Shown here in pieces: positions 34,318-43,734 of a DNA stretch of 64,000 bases. The position numbers and the translations under genes are program-made. The stretch is from a virus, in the IMG/VR virus record IMGVR_UViG_3300036806_000484, positions 1 to 64,000 of that record; one strand, given 5' to 3'. Position 1 is the stretch's first letter. The number at the start of each line of letters is the position of its first letter. A model generated the notes under the pieces. It made no database searches. It saw only the letters and a program-made list of their open reading frames with translations, and was not told where the DNA came from.

Positions 34318-35448
34318 TTAGCCTACAGGTCCGCCGACGCCGACCGGCCGCGCGCCAGCGACGCTGATGCCATCATTCACGCCGACGATGCCCAGGGAGA
34401 ACCAGAAGGGCAGTTTGGTCGGCGTCTTGGTCCACGCCCCGCCGGCGCGCGTCGCAAAGCCAGCAACGATGCCCGAGAGCAACTGCACCTCATTGGCCGT
34501 CGAGAAGGTCAGCGTGTGGATCGTCACGTTGGTCGCGCCAGCAGGCGTGACCGCGAGGAAGATGTCGCCATTCGCCACCGAGGCGGCGTAGTCGGTGAAC
34601 GCGGCCTCCATCATTCCGCCCGTCGCATCGGCGCGCCAGTTTTTGGAACTGATGGGAACGGTCTTCTTGGATGTCGTCCCCTCGTACAGCGTGAAGGTGA
34701 AGTCGCCGCCGGCAACCGTGCGGATGAATGCCGCGAGTCTTGCGAGGTAAAGCGGCTCGCCCGGCGTGAGGTACAGCCCCTGCTCGTTGGTGCCGGTGTT
34801 GTTGAACGTCACCGTCGTGACCGCGGCGCTGATGGCTGGGTAGCACCCCTCCAGCGTCCCGTAGTGCGTGCCGGTGGCGTCGACGAACGTGAAGGCGGGC
34901 ATGTCGCCCGAGGTGTACACGGCGTAGGTCGTGCCGTTGTAGTACGTCGCGACGGGGTACTGGGGCGCGATCGCACCGCCCGATGGCGGGCAGGCGATCT
35001 GGACCGAACCCGAGACGTAGGCCGAGAAGTCCCAGACAACCGTGCGCAGCGCGCCATGCGCCACCCCGGTGTCGTCGACCGTGAAGTTGGTCGTAAAGTT
35101 GGTATTGCTCGCCGGGTTGGTATGCAGGCCGTTCGTGCTGCCGGCTGTTCCGTTGTCGCGTGCCGGGGGGCCGTTCGACAGGTCAGTGGTCCGCGTGCCT
35201 ACGCGCACGATCGTGCCCGCGTTCGGCGCCGCTGTCAGCGTCCGCCACAAGATCGAGTGGATGTCGTGAGTCCCGCCGTCGTCCCACTTGACCGTGCCCG
35301 TGACCATGATGCGCTCGTTGGCGCTGGCGGCCGCGCCCAGGGCCTGACCGGTCTGGAGCGCGGGCGCGCTCCCGCCGCTGGTTACCGATAACGCGGGCCA
35401 CGATGGGACCATTGCCGCCGCCCCACCCGGGAATCTCACCTTTGCCAT
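34318..35448 (-). CDS. Probable tail surface/fibre protein (376 aa)
   Basis: The protein is dominated by beta-strand patterns with many T, G, A and N residues (TVKWDDGGTHDIHSILWRTL, AGGDFTFTLYEGTTSKKTVP). It lies directly downstream of the Ig-like adhesin gene, with a TAATG overlap, and there is no enzyme motif. It is likely a virion surface or fibre component. Confidence 0.6.
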   Translation of the reverse strand: MAKVRFPGGAAAMVPSWPALSVTSGGSAPALQTGQALGAAASANERIMVTGTVKWDDGGTHDIHSILWRTLTAAPNAGTIVRVGTRTTDLSNGPPARDNGTAGSTNGLHTNPASNTNFTTNFTVDDTGVAHGALRTVVWDFSAYVSGSVQIACPPSGGAIAPQYPVATYYNGTTYAVYTSGDMPAFTFVDATGTHYGTLEGCYPAISAAVTTVTFNNTGTNEQGLYLTPGEPLYLARLAAFIRTVAGGDFTFTLYEGTTSKKTVPISSKNWRADATGGMMEAAFTDYAASVANGDIFLAVTPAGATNVTIHTLTFSTANEVQLLSGIVAGFATRAGGAWTKTPTKLPFWFSLGIVGVNDGISVAGARPVGVGGPVG

Positions 35449-37322
35449 TAGGCCGCCATCCCCATCGGCTTGGAGCCAATGCCGATCATGTCGAATTGGT
35501 CAGAACTGGTCCCATCATTCACGCTGTTGGTGGTCCCGCGGTACTGGTGGAACTGCCATGAGCCGACGGAGATGTTGCGCTGCGTCCCGCTGGCCTTCGT
35601 GTAGTCGAAGTAGAGCACGCCGTTGATCCAGCCCTCGAAGTCGGTCGTGCCATCGCCGTTGTCCTTGACGTGCGACTCGAAGACGACCCAAGTACCCAGC
35701 AGCGAGTTCATGTTGGGCGCCGGCAGATTGACGTTGGGGCCAAGATTATGCGACGGATCCACTGTGTCGAAGCGGAAAATGATCCCGCCGGGATTACTGT
35801 TGTAGCTATTGCCCAGCAGCCACGAGCATCGGGTCACGCCGTTCCCGATGGCGTGGCGGCGAGCGAGCTTCACCTCGTCAACGTTACTGGTGCCCGACTG
35901 TGGCCCACTCGTCGGCGCGTTGAACGGGTTCGACTGCTTATAGGCGAACCGTTCAAAATCCTCAGTGACCGCAGCCGCACGCTTGTAGTAGAACTCAGTG
36001 CCGGTGTTGTAGCCCACCGCGCCGTTGTTCGGGGTCGGGGCTACCGTGCAACTGACGGCCGTGCCGCCCGAGGTAACGAAGGTGAAGTGGTCGGCATCAA
36101 TCTTGGTCCCGGTCCCAGCTTGGTTCGGGGACACGTTGAAGGTGCCGCCCACGATCGCCGCGACGTTGACGCTCTTGGTCGCCCCCCATGATGCACAGGC
36201 ACCGGGCGCGTGGAAGACTGCGGGGCTCGCGACCGAGACGTCGGTAACCTGGAATCCGGTCTGCGAGTAGACCTGCCGCACGCACTGGGCGCCGATGTAG
36301 GCGTCGGCGTACCGATCCCACGGCGTGTTCTCGATGAATGCCTGGTTGCCGGCATTGATGAATGGCCCGTCGGCTGCGGCATCCGATGCGCCCTCGAAAC
36401 TGTTTCCTGCTGTGCCGTTGTTCGGCGTGACGTCCGGGGTGTCGCACATCGCTACCGTGGGATCTGCGCCCTGGCCGGTCATGTGAATACCGTTGATGCT
36501 CGCCGAGACGGTCAGCGCGCTACGATCGGCGGAACCCAGGGTGAGGGCGGTGAACGTGAACGTGTAGGTGCCATCGCCGTTATCCACCACTGACGAGAGC
36601 GCCCACGACCCGGAATTCGTCCCGGTCACCGACGCTATGACAACTGGGCCGCCGCTTGCGCCGATCGCCACGCCAGCGGCCTTCGCCGTCACCGTGAAGG
36701 TCGCGATAACCGCACCACCGCCGGTTCCGATCACCACTCTCGTTGTCGATCCAACGAGGGTGGATGTCGCGTCGCCCAGACCGCCCGAGACGGTGCCGGT
36801 CACGGTGACAGTGGCCTCGAGCGTGACGCTGCGGACCTTGAACGTGAAGACGTGGGCGCTCGCGTCGGTCGTGGTGAACGAGGCGGTCGAGACGCCATTG
36901 GCGTCTGCGGCGCTGAAGGCGCCGAGCGTTCCGGTGCCGGTGAACGTCGCCGTGGGGACGTCGCCCGCGATGGCGGCGCTCTTGATGCCCTTCACGTTGA
37001 CCGTCAGCGTCGCCTGCTGGGAGCCGTCGTTCTTGATCGTGAGAGCGTTGGTGCTGGCGGTCGAATTGTGCGCCGACGGCCCGTAGGCCGAGTCCGCAGC
37101 CTTGCCGAGAGGCGTCGCCAAGAGCACGGCGATTGGCATCGCTAGCATGAGCCCACGAACACCTCGACCGGCGTGGGCCGAGATCGCGTTGAAGAGCACC
37201 GACAGGCTCGGCGTAGCGTGCGCGACGACGTGCACCGTGGCCAGCGCCCGGCTCGGAGCCATGAGCACGAGGCCGACGATAGCGCCGGCGAACTTGACGA
37301 GGAACCAAGCGAGGCGGCGCAT
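35448..37322 (-). CDS. Ig-like domain tail/adhesion protein with a C-terminal lectin-like region (624 aa)
   Basis: Two hydrophobic stretches come first (about residues 5-30 and 57-75), which is odd for a virion protein. Bacterial Ig-like/invasin-type repeats follow (about 85-280, for example STLVGSTTRVVIGTGGGAVI and VVDNGDGTYTFTFTALTLGS). The C-terminal part has concanavalin/laminin-G-like phrases (WVVFESHVKDNGDGTTDFEG, WINGVLYFDYTKASGTQRN). Starting at ATG 37322 gives an ATGA overlap with the adaptor gene. It probably binds host surface glycans. Confidence 0.65.
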   Translation of the reverse strand: MRRLAWFLVKFAGAIVGLVLMAPSRALATVHVVAHATPSLSVLFNAISAHAGRGVRGLMLAMPIAVLLATPLGKAADSAYGPSAHNSTASTNALTIKNDGSQQATLTVNVKGIKSAAIAGDVPTATFTGTGTLGAFSAADANGVSTASFTTTDASAHVFTFKVRSVTLEATVTVTGTVSGGLGDATSTLVGSTTRVVIGTGGGAVIATFTVTAKAAGVAIGASGGPVVIASVTGTNSGSWALSSVVDNGDGTYTFTFTALTLGSADRSALTVSASINGIHMTGQGADPTVAMCDTPDVTPNNGTAGNSFEGASDAAADGPFINAGNQAFIENTPWDRYADAYIGAQCVRQVYSQTGFQVTDVSVASPAVFHAPGACASWGATKSVNVAAIVGGTFNVSPNQAGTGTKIDADHFTFVTSGGTAVSCTVAPTPNNGAVGYNTGTEFYYKRAAAVTEDFERFAYKQSNPFNAPTSGPQSGTSNVDEVKLARRHAIGNGVTRCSWLLGNSYNSNPGGIIFRFDTVDPSHNLGPNVNLPAPNMNSLLGTWVVFESHVKDNGDGTTDFEGWINGVLYFDYTKASGTQRNISVGSWQFHQYRGTTNSVNDGTSSDQFDMIGIGSKPMGMAA

Positions 37323-38005
37323 CAGTACCTGTTCGCTATGCGGTAAGGCTTCCGGAATTCCCGTGGGCCCTTGGTGGTACGAACGATGCCGCGCGCCTTC
37401 TCCCGCCACTGCGTCAACGCCTGGGCAATCTTGCTCTCGAGGTCGGTGAAGCCCGGCAGCCAGTTCTCTTCCTTGGCCGCGTTCGCCGCTTCCGCCGCGA
37501 TCAGATACCGCGCCTCGATCGGGAAGTCGAGGGTCACGCCGTCGGCGAGCTCGGGGTGACGGTAGTGGTAGTCGAGATAGCACGTCGTCGGCGGGTTGGC
37601 GCCGCGGGTGATCCACAGTTGCTCGCCCTGGACGTAGTAGAAGTCCCCACGCAGGCTCAGGTCCTCGTCTCCGACCTGGCGCCCCCACCGGTTGCCGTTG
37701 GCCTCGGTGATGGCGGAAAGCCGCTTGTTGCCGAAGGTGCGGAGAAAATCGTCCGGCACCGCGACGTAGCGACCACCAGTCGTGTCGTCGGATCCCACGA
37801 AGACCAGCGCCGCGCTCCTCGATCGCCAGCCCGTGTAACCCATCTTCAGCAGCCACCGCTGCGCTTCCCTGATCCCGGTCGTCAGGAAGAGGTATCCGAC
37901 CTCGTCCTGCGCCTCGCCGTTCTGGGTGAGCGCCGGATCGTCAGGCGCCACCCCGGTGAGGCGGTAGAAGGCCGCGAGCAGGGAAGCCGCAGTGGTGATC
38001 TCCAT
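37322..38005 (-). CDS. Probable head-tail adaptor protein (227 aa)
   Basis: The helical N-terminus (MEITTAASLLAAFYRLTGVA), the central beta region and the helical tail (EARYLIAAEAANAAKEENWL) follow the pattern of podovirus adaptor / tail-tubular-A proteins (T7 gp11, P22 gp4). The length fits T7 gp11. The gene lies between the capsid and tail genes, as expected. The assignment is by pattern and position, not by an invariant motif. Confidence 0.55.
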   Translation of the reverse strand: MEITTAASLLAAFYRLTGVAPDDPALTQNGEAQDEVGYLFLTTGIREAQRWLLKMGYTGWRSRSAALVFVGSDDTTGGRYVAVPDDFLRTFGNKRLSAITEANGNRWGRQVGDEDLSLRGDFYYVQGEQLWITRGANPPTTCYLDYHYRHPELADGVTLDFPIEARYLIAAEAANAAKEENWLPGFTDLESKIAQALTQWREKARGIVRTTKGPREFRKPYRIANRY

Positions 38006-38668
38006 CTAGATCTCGGGCTGCGCGTTGGACTCGGCCACCGCCTCGGTGCGCAGTGCCTCGTCCGCCTTCTGGGCGTCAACCTTCTTGCCCTTGAACTCGC
38101 TGCCATCGGAGAGCTGCCAGACGTTCCCATGCTTGTGTATCGGGAAGCCGTAAACGACCGGCACATTCTCGGGCGCCGGCGCGGCGACGGGAGCCTCGGC
38201 TGCCGGGGCCGACGGAGTGGCCGCGCTTTCCACGCGGCGGCGGGCGATCTCCTCGACGAACTGCCGAACCGTGAGGCCGCTGTCCACGATCTCGGCCGCC
38301 AGCTCGTTCTTGGCGGACTCGATCGCGCGGTTACGCCGTTCGGCGGCCAGTTCTTCCTCGGTCGGCATGTGCCACTCTTCCCAGGACAGGTTGCCGTTCC
38401 CCTGCTGGTTCGGGACGATCAGCATCGTCTCCATGACGGCGGGACCGCGGGTCATGATCGTGTAGGCCGGCTCTCCGGTCGTGGGGTGCTTCTTCATGAC
38501 GTCGTTGCCGTCCCGGTCCTTCTTGACCGAGGCGGGGCCAGCCATCATCCTGCTGCGCTTGTAGATCGGTCGACCGTCCGGCGTCCGACCGACGATCACG
38601 GCCCCTTCGGGCGGTTCCACGTCGACAATGAGTGGCTTGATTTTCGGAAGCGTCGCGCTCGACATCAC
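38006..38668 (-). CDS. Hypothetical structural-region protein (220 aa)
   Basis: An N-terminal beta region (GAVIVGRTPDGRPIYKRSRM) is followed by a helical middle (about 100-145), an Ala/Pro linker and a short C-terminal domain (VYGFPIHKHGNVWQLSDGSE). The start is GTG 38668 (GTGA overlap) or the next-codon ATG. Unknown family, in the head-tail joining region. Confidence 0.6.
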   Translation of the reverse strand: MMSSATLPKIKPLIVDVEPPEGAVIVGRTPDGRPIYKRSRMMAGPASVKKDRDGNDVMKKHPTTGEPAYTIMTRGPAVMETMLIVPNQQGNGNLSWEEWHMPTEEELAAERRNRAIESAKNELAAEIVDSGLTVRQFVEEIARRRVESAATPSAPAAEAPVAAPAPENVPVVYGFPIHKHGNVWQLSDGSEFKGKKVDAQKADEALRTEAVAESNAQPEI

Positions 38669-39264
38669 TTCTCCTCGCGTTTGAGATCCACAGCAACAGG
38701 GACTACAGGAATCTTGAGCAGCGAGCGCCGGCGGTCGCGGGCGGTCGCTTTGGCGTCCTCGCGCTTGCCAGCGCGCAGCTTTACGGCGGCCTCGTCATCG
38801 GCCGCGAGCGCCTTCTTCACTGATTCTTCTACGGACTGGAACTCTCCACGGCCGCTGAAGGTGTCGCCCTTCTCGAGAAATTCGCGCACGCCCGAGGCAC
38901 CCATCTGGCAGATGTCGAGCGGGACGTAGCGACCGTGCCGGACTGGCCGTCCGTTCACGATCTCGCCCGTTGGCTTGCCATCGAGCGGGTTGTTCTGGTG
39001 AAACCAGATGTCCTCGGTCGGCGGTGCGGCGGCCCGCCCCTCCTGGTACATGATCATCCGTCGATCGTTGGACCGGAGGCTGAAACGCGCCATCCATCCA
39101 CCGACCGGGATGAAGTGAAGCGTGCCGGTGCGCCCATGCCTGCGAGCGTACAGCTCCACCTCGTCCACGATCTCGACCGGAGCAGCGGGTAGCCCATTAC
39201 TGCCGACTCGAACAGTCGAGCCGAGCCGAAGTGTGCCGCCCGCCATGCCGGTCGCGATCGTCAT
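38665..39264 (-). CDS. Hypothetical structural-region protein (199 aa)
   Basis: This is a 199-residue protein with a beta-rich first half (GTLRLGSTVRVGSNGLPAAP, WMARFSLRSNDRRMIMYQEG) and a charged helical tail. It overlaps the 220-residue gene by GTGA and starts at ATG 39264. It lies downstream of a capsid-region gene. Function unknown. Confidence 0.6.
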   Translation of the reverse strand: MTIATGMAGGTLRLGSTVRVGSNGLPAAPVEIVDEVELYARRHGRTGTLHFIPVGGWMARFSLRSNDRRMIMYQEGRAAAPPTEDIWFHQNNPLDGKPTGEIVNGRPVRHGRYVPLDICQMGASGVREFLEKGDTFSGRGEFQSVEESVKKALAADDEAAVKLRAGKREDAKATARDRRRSLLKIPVVPVAVDLKREEK

Positions 39265-39267
39265 GAC

Positions 39268-40338
39268 CTACAGGCCGTCAGCCGTGAAGGAGTCCTGATA
39301 GGTCGGCAGCGCCGGCCGGGTAACCTGGTGCGAGTTGAAGCCGCTGGGCACGTTCCGGTTCCAACCCAGTGCGTCGCCGTCGGTGATGGTCGACGTAACG
39401 CTGGTGGCGTCCCAGTGGGTGGTCTTGGCTGTGAACGTCCCGGCCGCTTGGTTGCTGACCTTGATCAGCGCCAGCGGCACGAAGAGCGACGGCAGGCGGT
39501 CGACCACGAGGTCGGAGTGCGCCAGGGCGATGGCGGCCGTGGTCTGGCCGATCGCGGTGGCTCCAGGCGTACCCTCTCCATTCAGCGTGACAAATCCCGT
39601 CCCCACGAGGTTCGAGAGAACGAGGATGTTGCCGTACTTGAGTGTTGCGATCGTGTCGGCGTCCGTGAGCGCCTGCGCCGCGGCGGCCGCTATCTGCGCG
39701 ACCTTGAGACCGTTGATGTTCAGGTCCCATGTGTCGTGGCCGAAGGTCGTGGAGGCTGCCGTCAGCGTCGAGGCGGCGCCGGGCGCGGCGTTCATCCCGC
39801 TGATGCGCTTGCGGGGACCACGCTCGTAGTAGATCACCGCCGTCGCCGTCGCCACGGTCAGGTTGTCGGTCCCGATGTTGAAGGCCGATCCCGTCTTGAT
39901 GATGGTCAGGTAGCCCAGCGTGACCGCGCCTGCGGTCGGGGCCAGTCCGCCCATTGCCAGCAGGGCGATCTGCGCCGAGGCGTAGCCGCCGACCGTCGGT
40001 GACGACTTCGCCGTCACGGCGCCCAGCTTGTCGATCTCGATGCGCCACGAGCCGTAGTTGTTCTGGCTGATGTCGCCGAGATCCTCGAGTGTGATCGTGG
40101 CGGGCATGACGGCGGTATAGACCACCCCGCCGATGCGGTAGCGCACCACCCCAGTCGCCGCGAGCGTGACAGCGGCGCCAGCCGAGAAGAGGTAGCTGCC
40201 GCTTTCCACGCCGTCCGCTGTGATGCCGGGGTCAATGTTGTTGATCAGAGATTCGCGGCCGAGAACGGCCGTGTTGATCCACTGGAGCACCTTCCGGAAC
40301 GTGGCCCAGCCGGTGCCGTACAGTCGGATGCCAGACAT
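39268..40338 (-). CDS. Hypothetical virion protein (356 aa)
   Basis: This is a beta-rich protein with fibre-like repeated phrases (YSAGAAVTLAATGVV-type runs, VVDRLPSLFVPLALIKVSNQ). It is the first gene after the capsid gene and its HNH neighbour. It is probably a structural protein such as a head fibre or decoration protein. There is no recognisable motif. The region 40339-40429 upstream holds no gene. Confidence 0.6.
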   Translation of the reverse strand: MSGIRLYGTGWATFRKVLQWINTAVLGRESLINNIDPGITADGVESGSYLFSAGAAVTLAATGVVRYRIGGVVYTAVMPATITLEDLGDISQNNYGSWRIEIDKLGAVTAKSSPTVGGYASAQIALLAMGGLAPTAGAVTLGYLTIIKTGSAFNIGTDNLTVATATAVIYYERGPRKRISGMNAAPGAASTLTAASTTFGHDTWDLNINGLKVAQIAAAAAQALTDADTIATLKYGNILVLSNLVGTGFVTLNGEGTPGATAIGQTTAAIALAHSDLVVDRLPSLFVPLALIKVSNQAAGTFTAKTTHWDATSVTSTITDGDALGWNRNVPSGFNSHQVTRPALPTYQDSFTADGL

Positions 40339-40429
40339 GATCTTCTCCTCTGCGCCGAAGACTTGGGCGCTTGCAGCCGTTTACGTCGATCGCGGCCCGG
40401 TCAGGCTCCGCGGCGTGAGTATCGTCTTT

Positions 40430-40948
40430 CTACTCGAGGTGCGTCCATATCTTTCGGCGCACGATCTGACTGATCAGCGGCTGGCTGACGTGATACTTTC
40501 TTGCCAGCGCTGCGGTGCTGACATCGCCTTGGGCGTAGCGCGCGCGAATCGCTCGTACCTTTTTGTCCGTGAGCTTCGCCCGTCCGTGCTCTGCTCCCCG
40601 CGTTTGGAGTCCAGTCCTGTAAGCGTGCAACTGATTCTCGGACCTAGTGCACCACTCCAGATTGTCCGCGCGGTTATCATCCTTGACGCCATTCTTGTGG
40701 TTCGGCGCGCAGTCCTCCGGGGGGTTGCCCAGGAACGCTCTCGCAACGACTTGGTGAACGAAGAAATGCGCCGCGAGACGAGCGCCGTCTCTCCGAAGCC
40801 CGACTCGCAGGTAACCTTGAGGATTCGGCGTCCCGATGAGCACGAGCCCCGGGCGCGTTCCAGATGCCGGTGCTGAGCGCCTGATGCGCCCGAGACTCGA
40901 GACTTCATAGGGCCAGCCCTCAATGTTCCTCCACTGTTCCTGTGCCAC
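40430..40948 (-). CDS. NUMOD4/HNH homing endonuclease with C-terminal HTH
   Basis: The N-terminal NUMOD4 module (EQWRNIEGWPYEVSSLGRIR) is followed by an HNH_3 core (HFFVHQVVARAFLGNPPEDC, NHKNGVKDDNRADNLEWCTR) and a resolvase-like HTH (KLTDKKVRAIRARYAQGDVS, HVSQPLISQIVRR). It starts at GTG 40948 behind AGGAG. It lies directly downstream of the capsid gene. The full set of DNA-binding modules suggests an intact, site-specific free-standing homing nuclease. Confidence 0.9.
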   Translation of the reverse strand: MAQEQWRNIEGWPYEVSSLGRIRRSAPASGTRPGLVLIGTPNPQGYLRVGLRRDGARLAAHFFVHQVVARAFLGNPPEDCAPNHKNGVKDDNRADNLEWCTRSENQLHAYRTGLQTRGAEHGRAKLTDKKVRAIRARYAQGDVSTAALARKYHVSQPLISQIVRRKIWTHLE

Positions 40949-40963
40949 GGCTCTCGACTCCTG

Positions 40964-40997
40964 CTAGGGTGAACCGACATCATAACGTCCACCCTAG
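40964..40997. repeat. 8-bp inverted repeat between capsid and HNH genes
   Basis: CTAGGGTG at 40964-40971 and CACCCTAG at 40990-40997 are perfect complements around an 18-base loop, in the short gap between the capsid stop and the HNH start. There is no U-run on the minus strand, so it is a poor terminator. It may be a processing hairpin or mark the insertion site of the HNH gene. Confidence 0.55.
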
Positions 40998-41014
40998 TAG
41001 TAGCGTAAGAGCCG

Positions 41015-42337
41015 TTAATAATTTGGCACGGCATCGAAGTCGGCGGTGGTCACGTCCGGCGTCGAAATGCCGGTCAGTGCTCCGTTGGCCCCGCGGTGGT
41101 TGGAGAAGAACTGCACGTAGTCCACCACGAAGGCTTCCTTCCCGTCGTAGTCCATGATCCGCTGCCACATGGAGCCATCCTCGCCCCAGAAGTCCGCCTG
41201 GGCTCCGAGCGGAACGCGGTACAACCGTTCCTTGTTCAGCGTGACCATGGCGTTGTGGTAGAAGAAGTGGTCCTGGACGAAGTCGACGTTGGCGATCCGG
41301 ACGCCGGAGTACCCGCCGTCCAGATTCCCGCCGCTGTAGCTGGCGTTCATCTGGAAGCCCATGAGGCTGCGGGCCAGCTGCGCGATCGGCGCGGGGTGGC
41401 TCAGCGCCACGTCCGTGCCTGCCGTGACGTCGAAGCCACGCTTCGCGGCGAGCTTCAGCCAGAATTCCGTCACCTCGAGATGGTCGAACGTCACCGAGGC
41501 CTTCCGGAACGGCTTCCACCGCTGATACGTGCCCTCGGCGATGTTGAACACCGTCGTCGCCGCAGCGGCCGGATCCACGATGGTTCCGACACCGTTCGGC
41601 GCCAGGTTGCGCTCGAGGGTGAAGTAGTCCTTCGTGCTGTCCGTCGTCGTGGCGAAGTAGATCAGGTCGTCCGCGGCGATCTGGGCCGAAGGCTCCCAGG
41701 TCGTCGCTGACGCCATCGTGATCGTGTTGTTGACGTAGTCGATGCTCGAGATCTTCCCCGAACCGCCCACGCCGACGGCGCTGACATCGTACCAGCCGAT
41801 GATCGAGCCTTCGGAGAGGTGCTGGATCGGGTTGGTGCCCGAGTTTCCGTAGCCGCTCTTGAGCACGACGACCGTGCTCGAGGTGCGGGAGGAGCACTTG
41901 CACACCAGGCCGGTCGAGTCGCCGATCGAGTGGCGGATCTCCATCGAGGCCCACGAATCCCAGAGCTGATCGAAGATTCGCTGGGCGAGATCCTCGAACG
42001 CGCCGGGACCGCTGGCACGCTTCTCGACGAAGTTGTCCACCGCAAGCCGAGCGTAGCGCCGGATCGGGGTGATCTTGCCCTGGACGGCGTCCATCGGGAC
42101 ATGGTCGGGGAGTTTCCCGTCCGTGCCGAGGGCGCCAGTCTTGAAGCGGAGGTCCGTCGCAAAGACCATGTTCTGGCCCTCGAGGCGGTAGTCGCCCTTG
42201 CCCGCTTCCTGGAAGAGCATGGCGGTCTTCGACTCGCGCTTGACGTCGTTTTCCACCTGCCCGACGAAGATGTCGTGCGTCAGGCCCGTCAGGGCGCTGA
42301 TCAGATCGACATTTGCCTGTTGGCTGCCGAGTGACAT
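41015..42337 (-). CDS. Major capsid protein, N4-gp56-like
   Basis: The 440-residue protein has the layout of the N4-gp56 capsid family (HK97 fold). It includes the N-terminal helix region (VENDVKRESKTAMLFQEAGK), RYARLAVDNFVEKRASG in the middle and a late P-domain-like part (GFDVTAGTDVALSHPAPIAQ, HHNAMVTL-type strands). Its place directly after the scaffold gene supports the call. A ribosome site GGGAG precedes ATG 42337. The stop is TAA. Confidence 0.8.
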   Translation of the reverse strand: MSLGSQQANVDLISALTGLTHDIFVGQVENDVKRESKTAMLFQEAGKGDYRLEGQNMVFATDLRFKTGALGTDGKLPDHVPMDAVQGKITPIRRYARLAVDNFVEKRASGPGAFEDLAQRIFDQLWDSWASMEIRHSIGDSTGLVCKCSSRTSSTVVVLKSGYGNSGTNPIQHLSEGSIIGWYDVSAVGVGGSGKISSIDYVNNTITMASATTWEPSAQIAADDLIYFATTTDSTKDYFTLERNLAPNGVGTIVDPAAAATTVFNIAEGTYQRWKPFRKASVTFDHLEVTEFWLKLAAKRGFDVTAGTDVALSHPAPIAQLARSLMGFQMNASYSGGNLDGGYSGVRIANVDFVQDHFFYHNAMVTLNKERLYRVPLGAQADFWGEDGSMWQRIMDYDGKEAFVVDYVQFFSNHRGANGALTGISTPDVTTADFDAVPNY

Positions 42338-42381
42338 TGTTGACTCCCGCGCCGGCTAGGCCGGCGACCGTGATTTCTCCG

Positions 42382-43668
42382 TTAGGTGCCTGGGGATGCG
42401 AACCGTCGCCCGATTTCGGCGGCGTTCGCGCGATTGGTCCGGCGAACCTGACCGGCGGTCCCAGTCCCTTCCTCACGGCCAGCAGCTGCCGGCGGCGAGG
42501 CCACGGGTGCGGGCGCTCCGGGAATGCGGCTCGTCGCGGCGGCGGCGATCTTCCCCAGCGGACTGAGCGGGGGCTGACCAGCCCTGCGAGTGGCCTGCTG
42601 CTTGATGAACTCCTCGACGGCCTCTTTCCGGAGGCGGTCGTCCCGCGCCTTCAATTCCGCGGCCGTCATGGCGACGGAATCCTTACCCTTCTCGAGTGCC
42701 GCCTTCGCGGCGGAGAAAGCCTGCACAACCGATGGCTGGTTCTTCAGGATGTCCCCGAAGAACAGCTTGAACGCCGTCACCATCTCGTCCCGGTTGGTGA
42801 CGTTCACGCCAGCGATCTGGTGGCCCAGCTGAAGTTCGGACTCGAAGGACTCGAGCGCCGCGTCGAACCAGCCCTTGAACTGCGGCAGCGCCGTCACGGC
42901 CGGGTTGATCTGGTTCACGTCGACCCACATCTCGCTCATGAAGCGCACCGCCGCGCGGCCCTCGCGCTCGGTCTGCGCCTCGGAGGTCATCTTGCTGACC
43001 TCGTCCTTCATCAGCGATTCAAGGCTGCGGTCGAGCCCGGCCAGATACTGGTCGGCGTCCTCGTCCCCATACTGCTCGCGGATCTCCGCGGCGCGCTGCA
43101 TAGCGGCCTGGTACTTCGGGTCCTTCGCGAGCTTCTCGCCCGCGATCTGCCGCGCCTTTATGGTGATCAACTCGCTCTGGAGTTTCTGGTTCGACTGATC
43201 GAGCTCGGACAGTTCGCGCGGGCGCACATACGTCCCGTTGATCATGGCGCGCGTGGCGTCGGCCTGCTCCTGGGTCTGGAACTCGTAGGTGACGGCCTTG
43301 CCCCGCGCCGCAGGGTGCTCGGCAGGCAGTTCGACCCTGAAGGTCTTCGGCGCCTCGGCCGCCGGTGCGGCTGGGGCGGCAGGAGCGCCAGCTGCGGGCG
43401 CGCCGGACTTCGCCTCTCCCTCGCCGGCCTTGGGCTCGGCAATGAGCTCCTCGCTGCCACCCACGGCCTCGAAGGCCTTCCGGGCGATGTCGCCCAGGCC
43501 CGAGCGCGCGTCGCGCTTCGAGCGGGGGCCCTGCGGTTCGGCGGCCGGCGCAGGTGCGGCTGCTGGCTCTGCGGCGGCTGGCGCGGCTGCTGGCTCCGCG
43601 GCCCCGGCATCAGCGGGGGCGGCGGGTTCGGCTACGGCGGCTGCGCCTTCGTCTGCAAGCATGGTCAT
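42382..43668 (-). CDS. Capsid scaffolding protein (428 aa)
   Basis: An Ala/Pro/Glu-rich N-terminus is followed by long charged helices (about 150-370) with coiled-coil character and a basic C-terminus (RRTNRANAAEIGRRFASPGT), the usual composition of phage scaffolds. It lies between portal and capsid genes, the canonical scaffold position. The family has no invariant motif, so the call relies on composition and synteny. Confidence 0.75.
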   Translation of the reverse strand: MTMLADEGAAAVAEPAAPADAGAAEPAAAPAAAEPAAAPAPAAEPQGPRSKRDARSGLGDIARKAFEAVGGSEELIAEPKAGEGEAKSGAPAAGAPAAPAAPAAEAPKTFRVELPAEHPAARGKAVTYEFQTQEQADATRAMINGTYVRPRELSELDQSNQKLQSELITIKARQIAGEKLAKDPKYQAAMQRAAEIREQYGDEDADQYLAGLDRSLESLMKDEVSKMTSEAQTEREGRAAVRFMSEMWVDVNQINPAVTALPQFKGWFDAALESFESELQLGHQIAGVNVTNRDEMVTAFKLFFGDILKNQPSVVQAFSAAKAALEKGKDSVAMTAAELKARDDRLRKEAVEEFIKQQATRRAGQPPLSPLGKIAAAATSRIPGAPAPVASPPAAAGREEGTGTAGQVRRTNRANAAEIGRRFASPGT

Positions 43669-43734
43669 CCTCGCTACGTGTGTCGGGGTGCGGCGGCGCG
43701 GCGTTCGCGACGCTCACCGGTCCCCCGGTAACAG

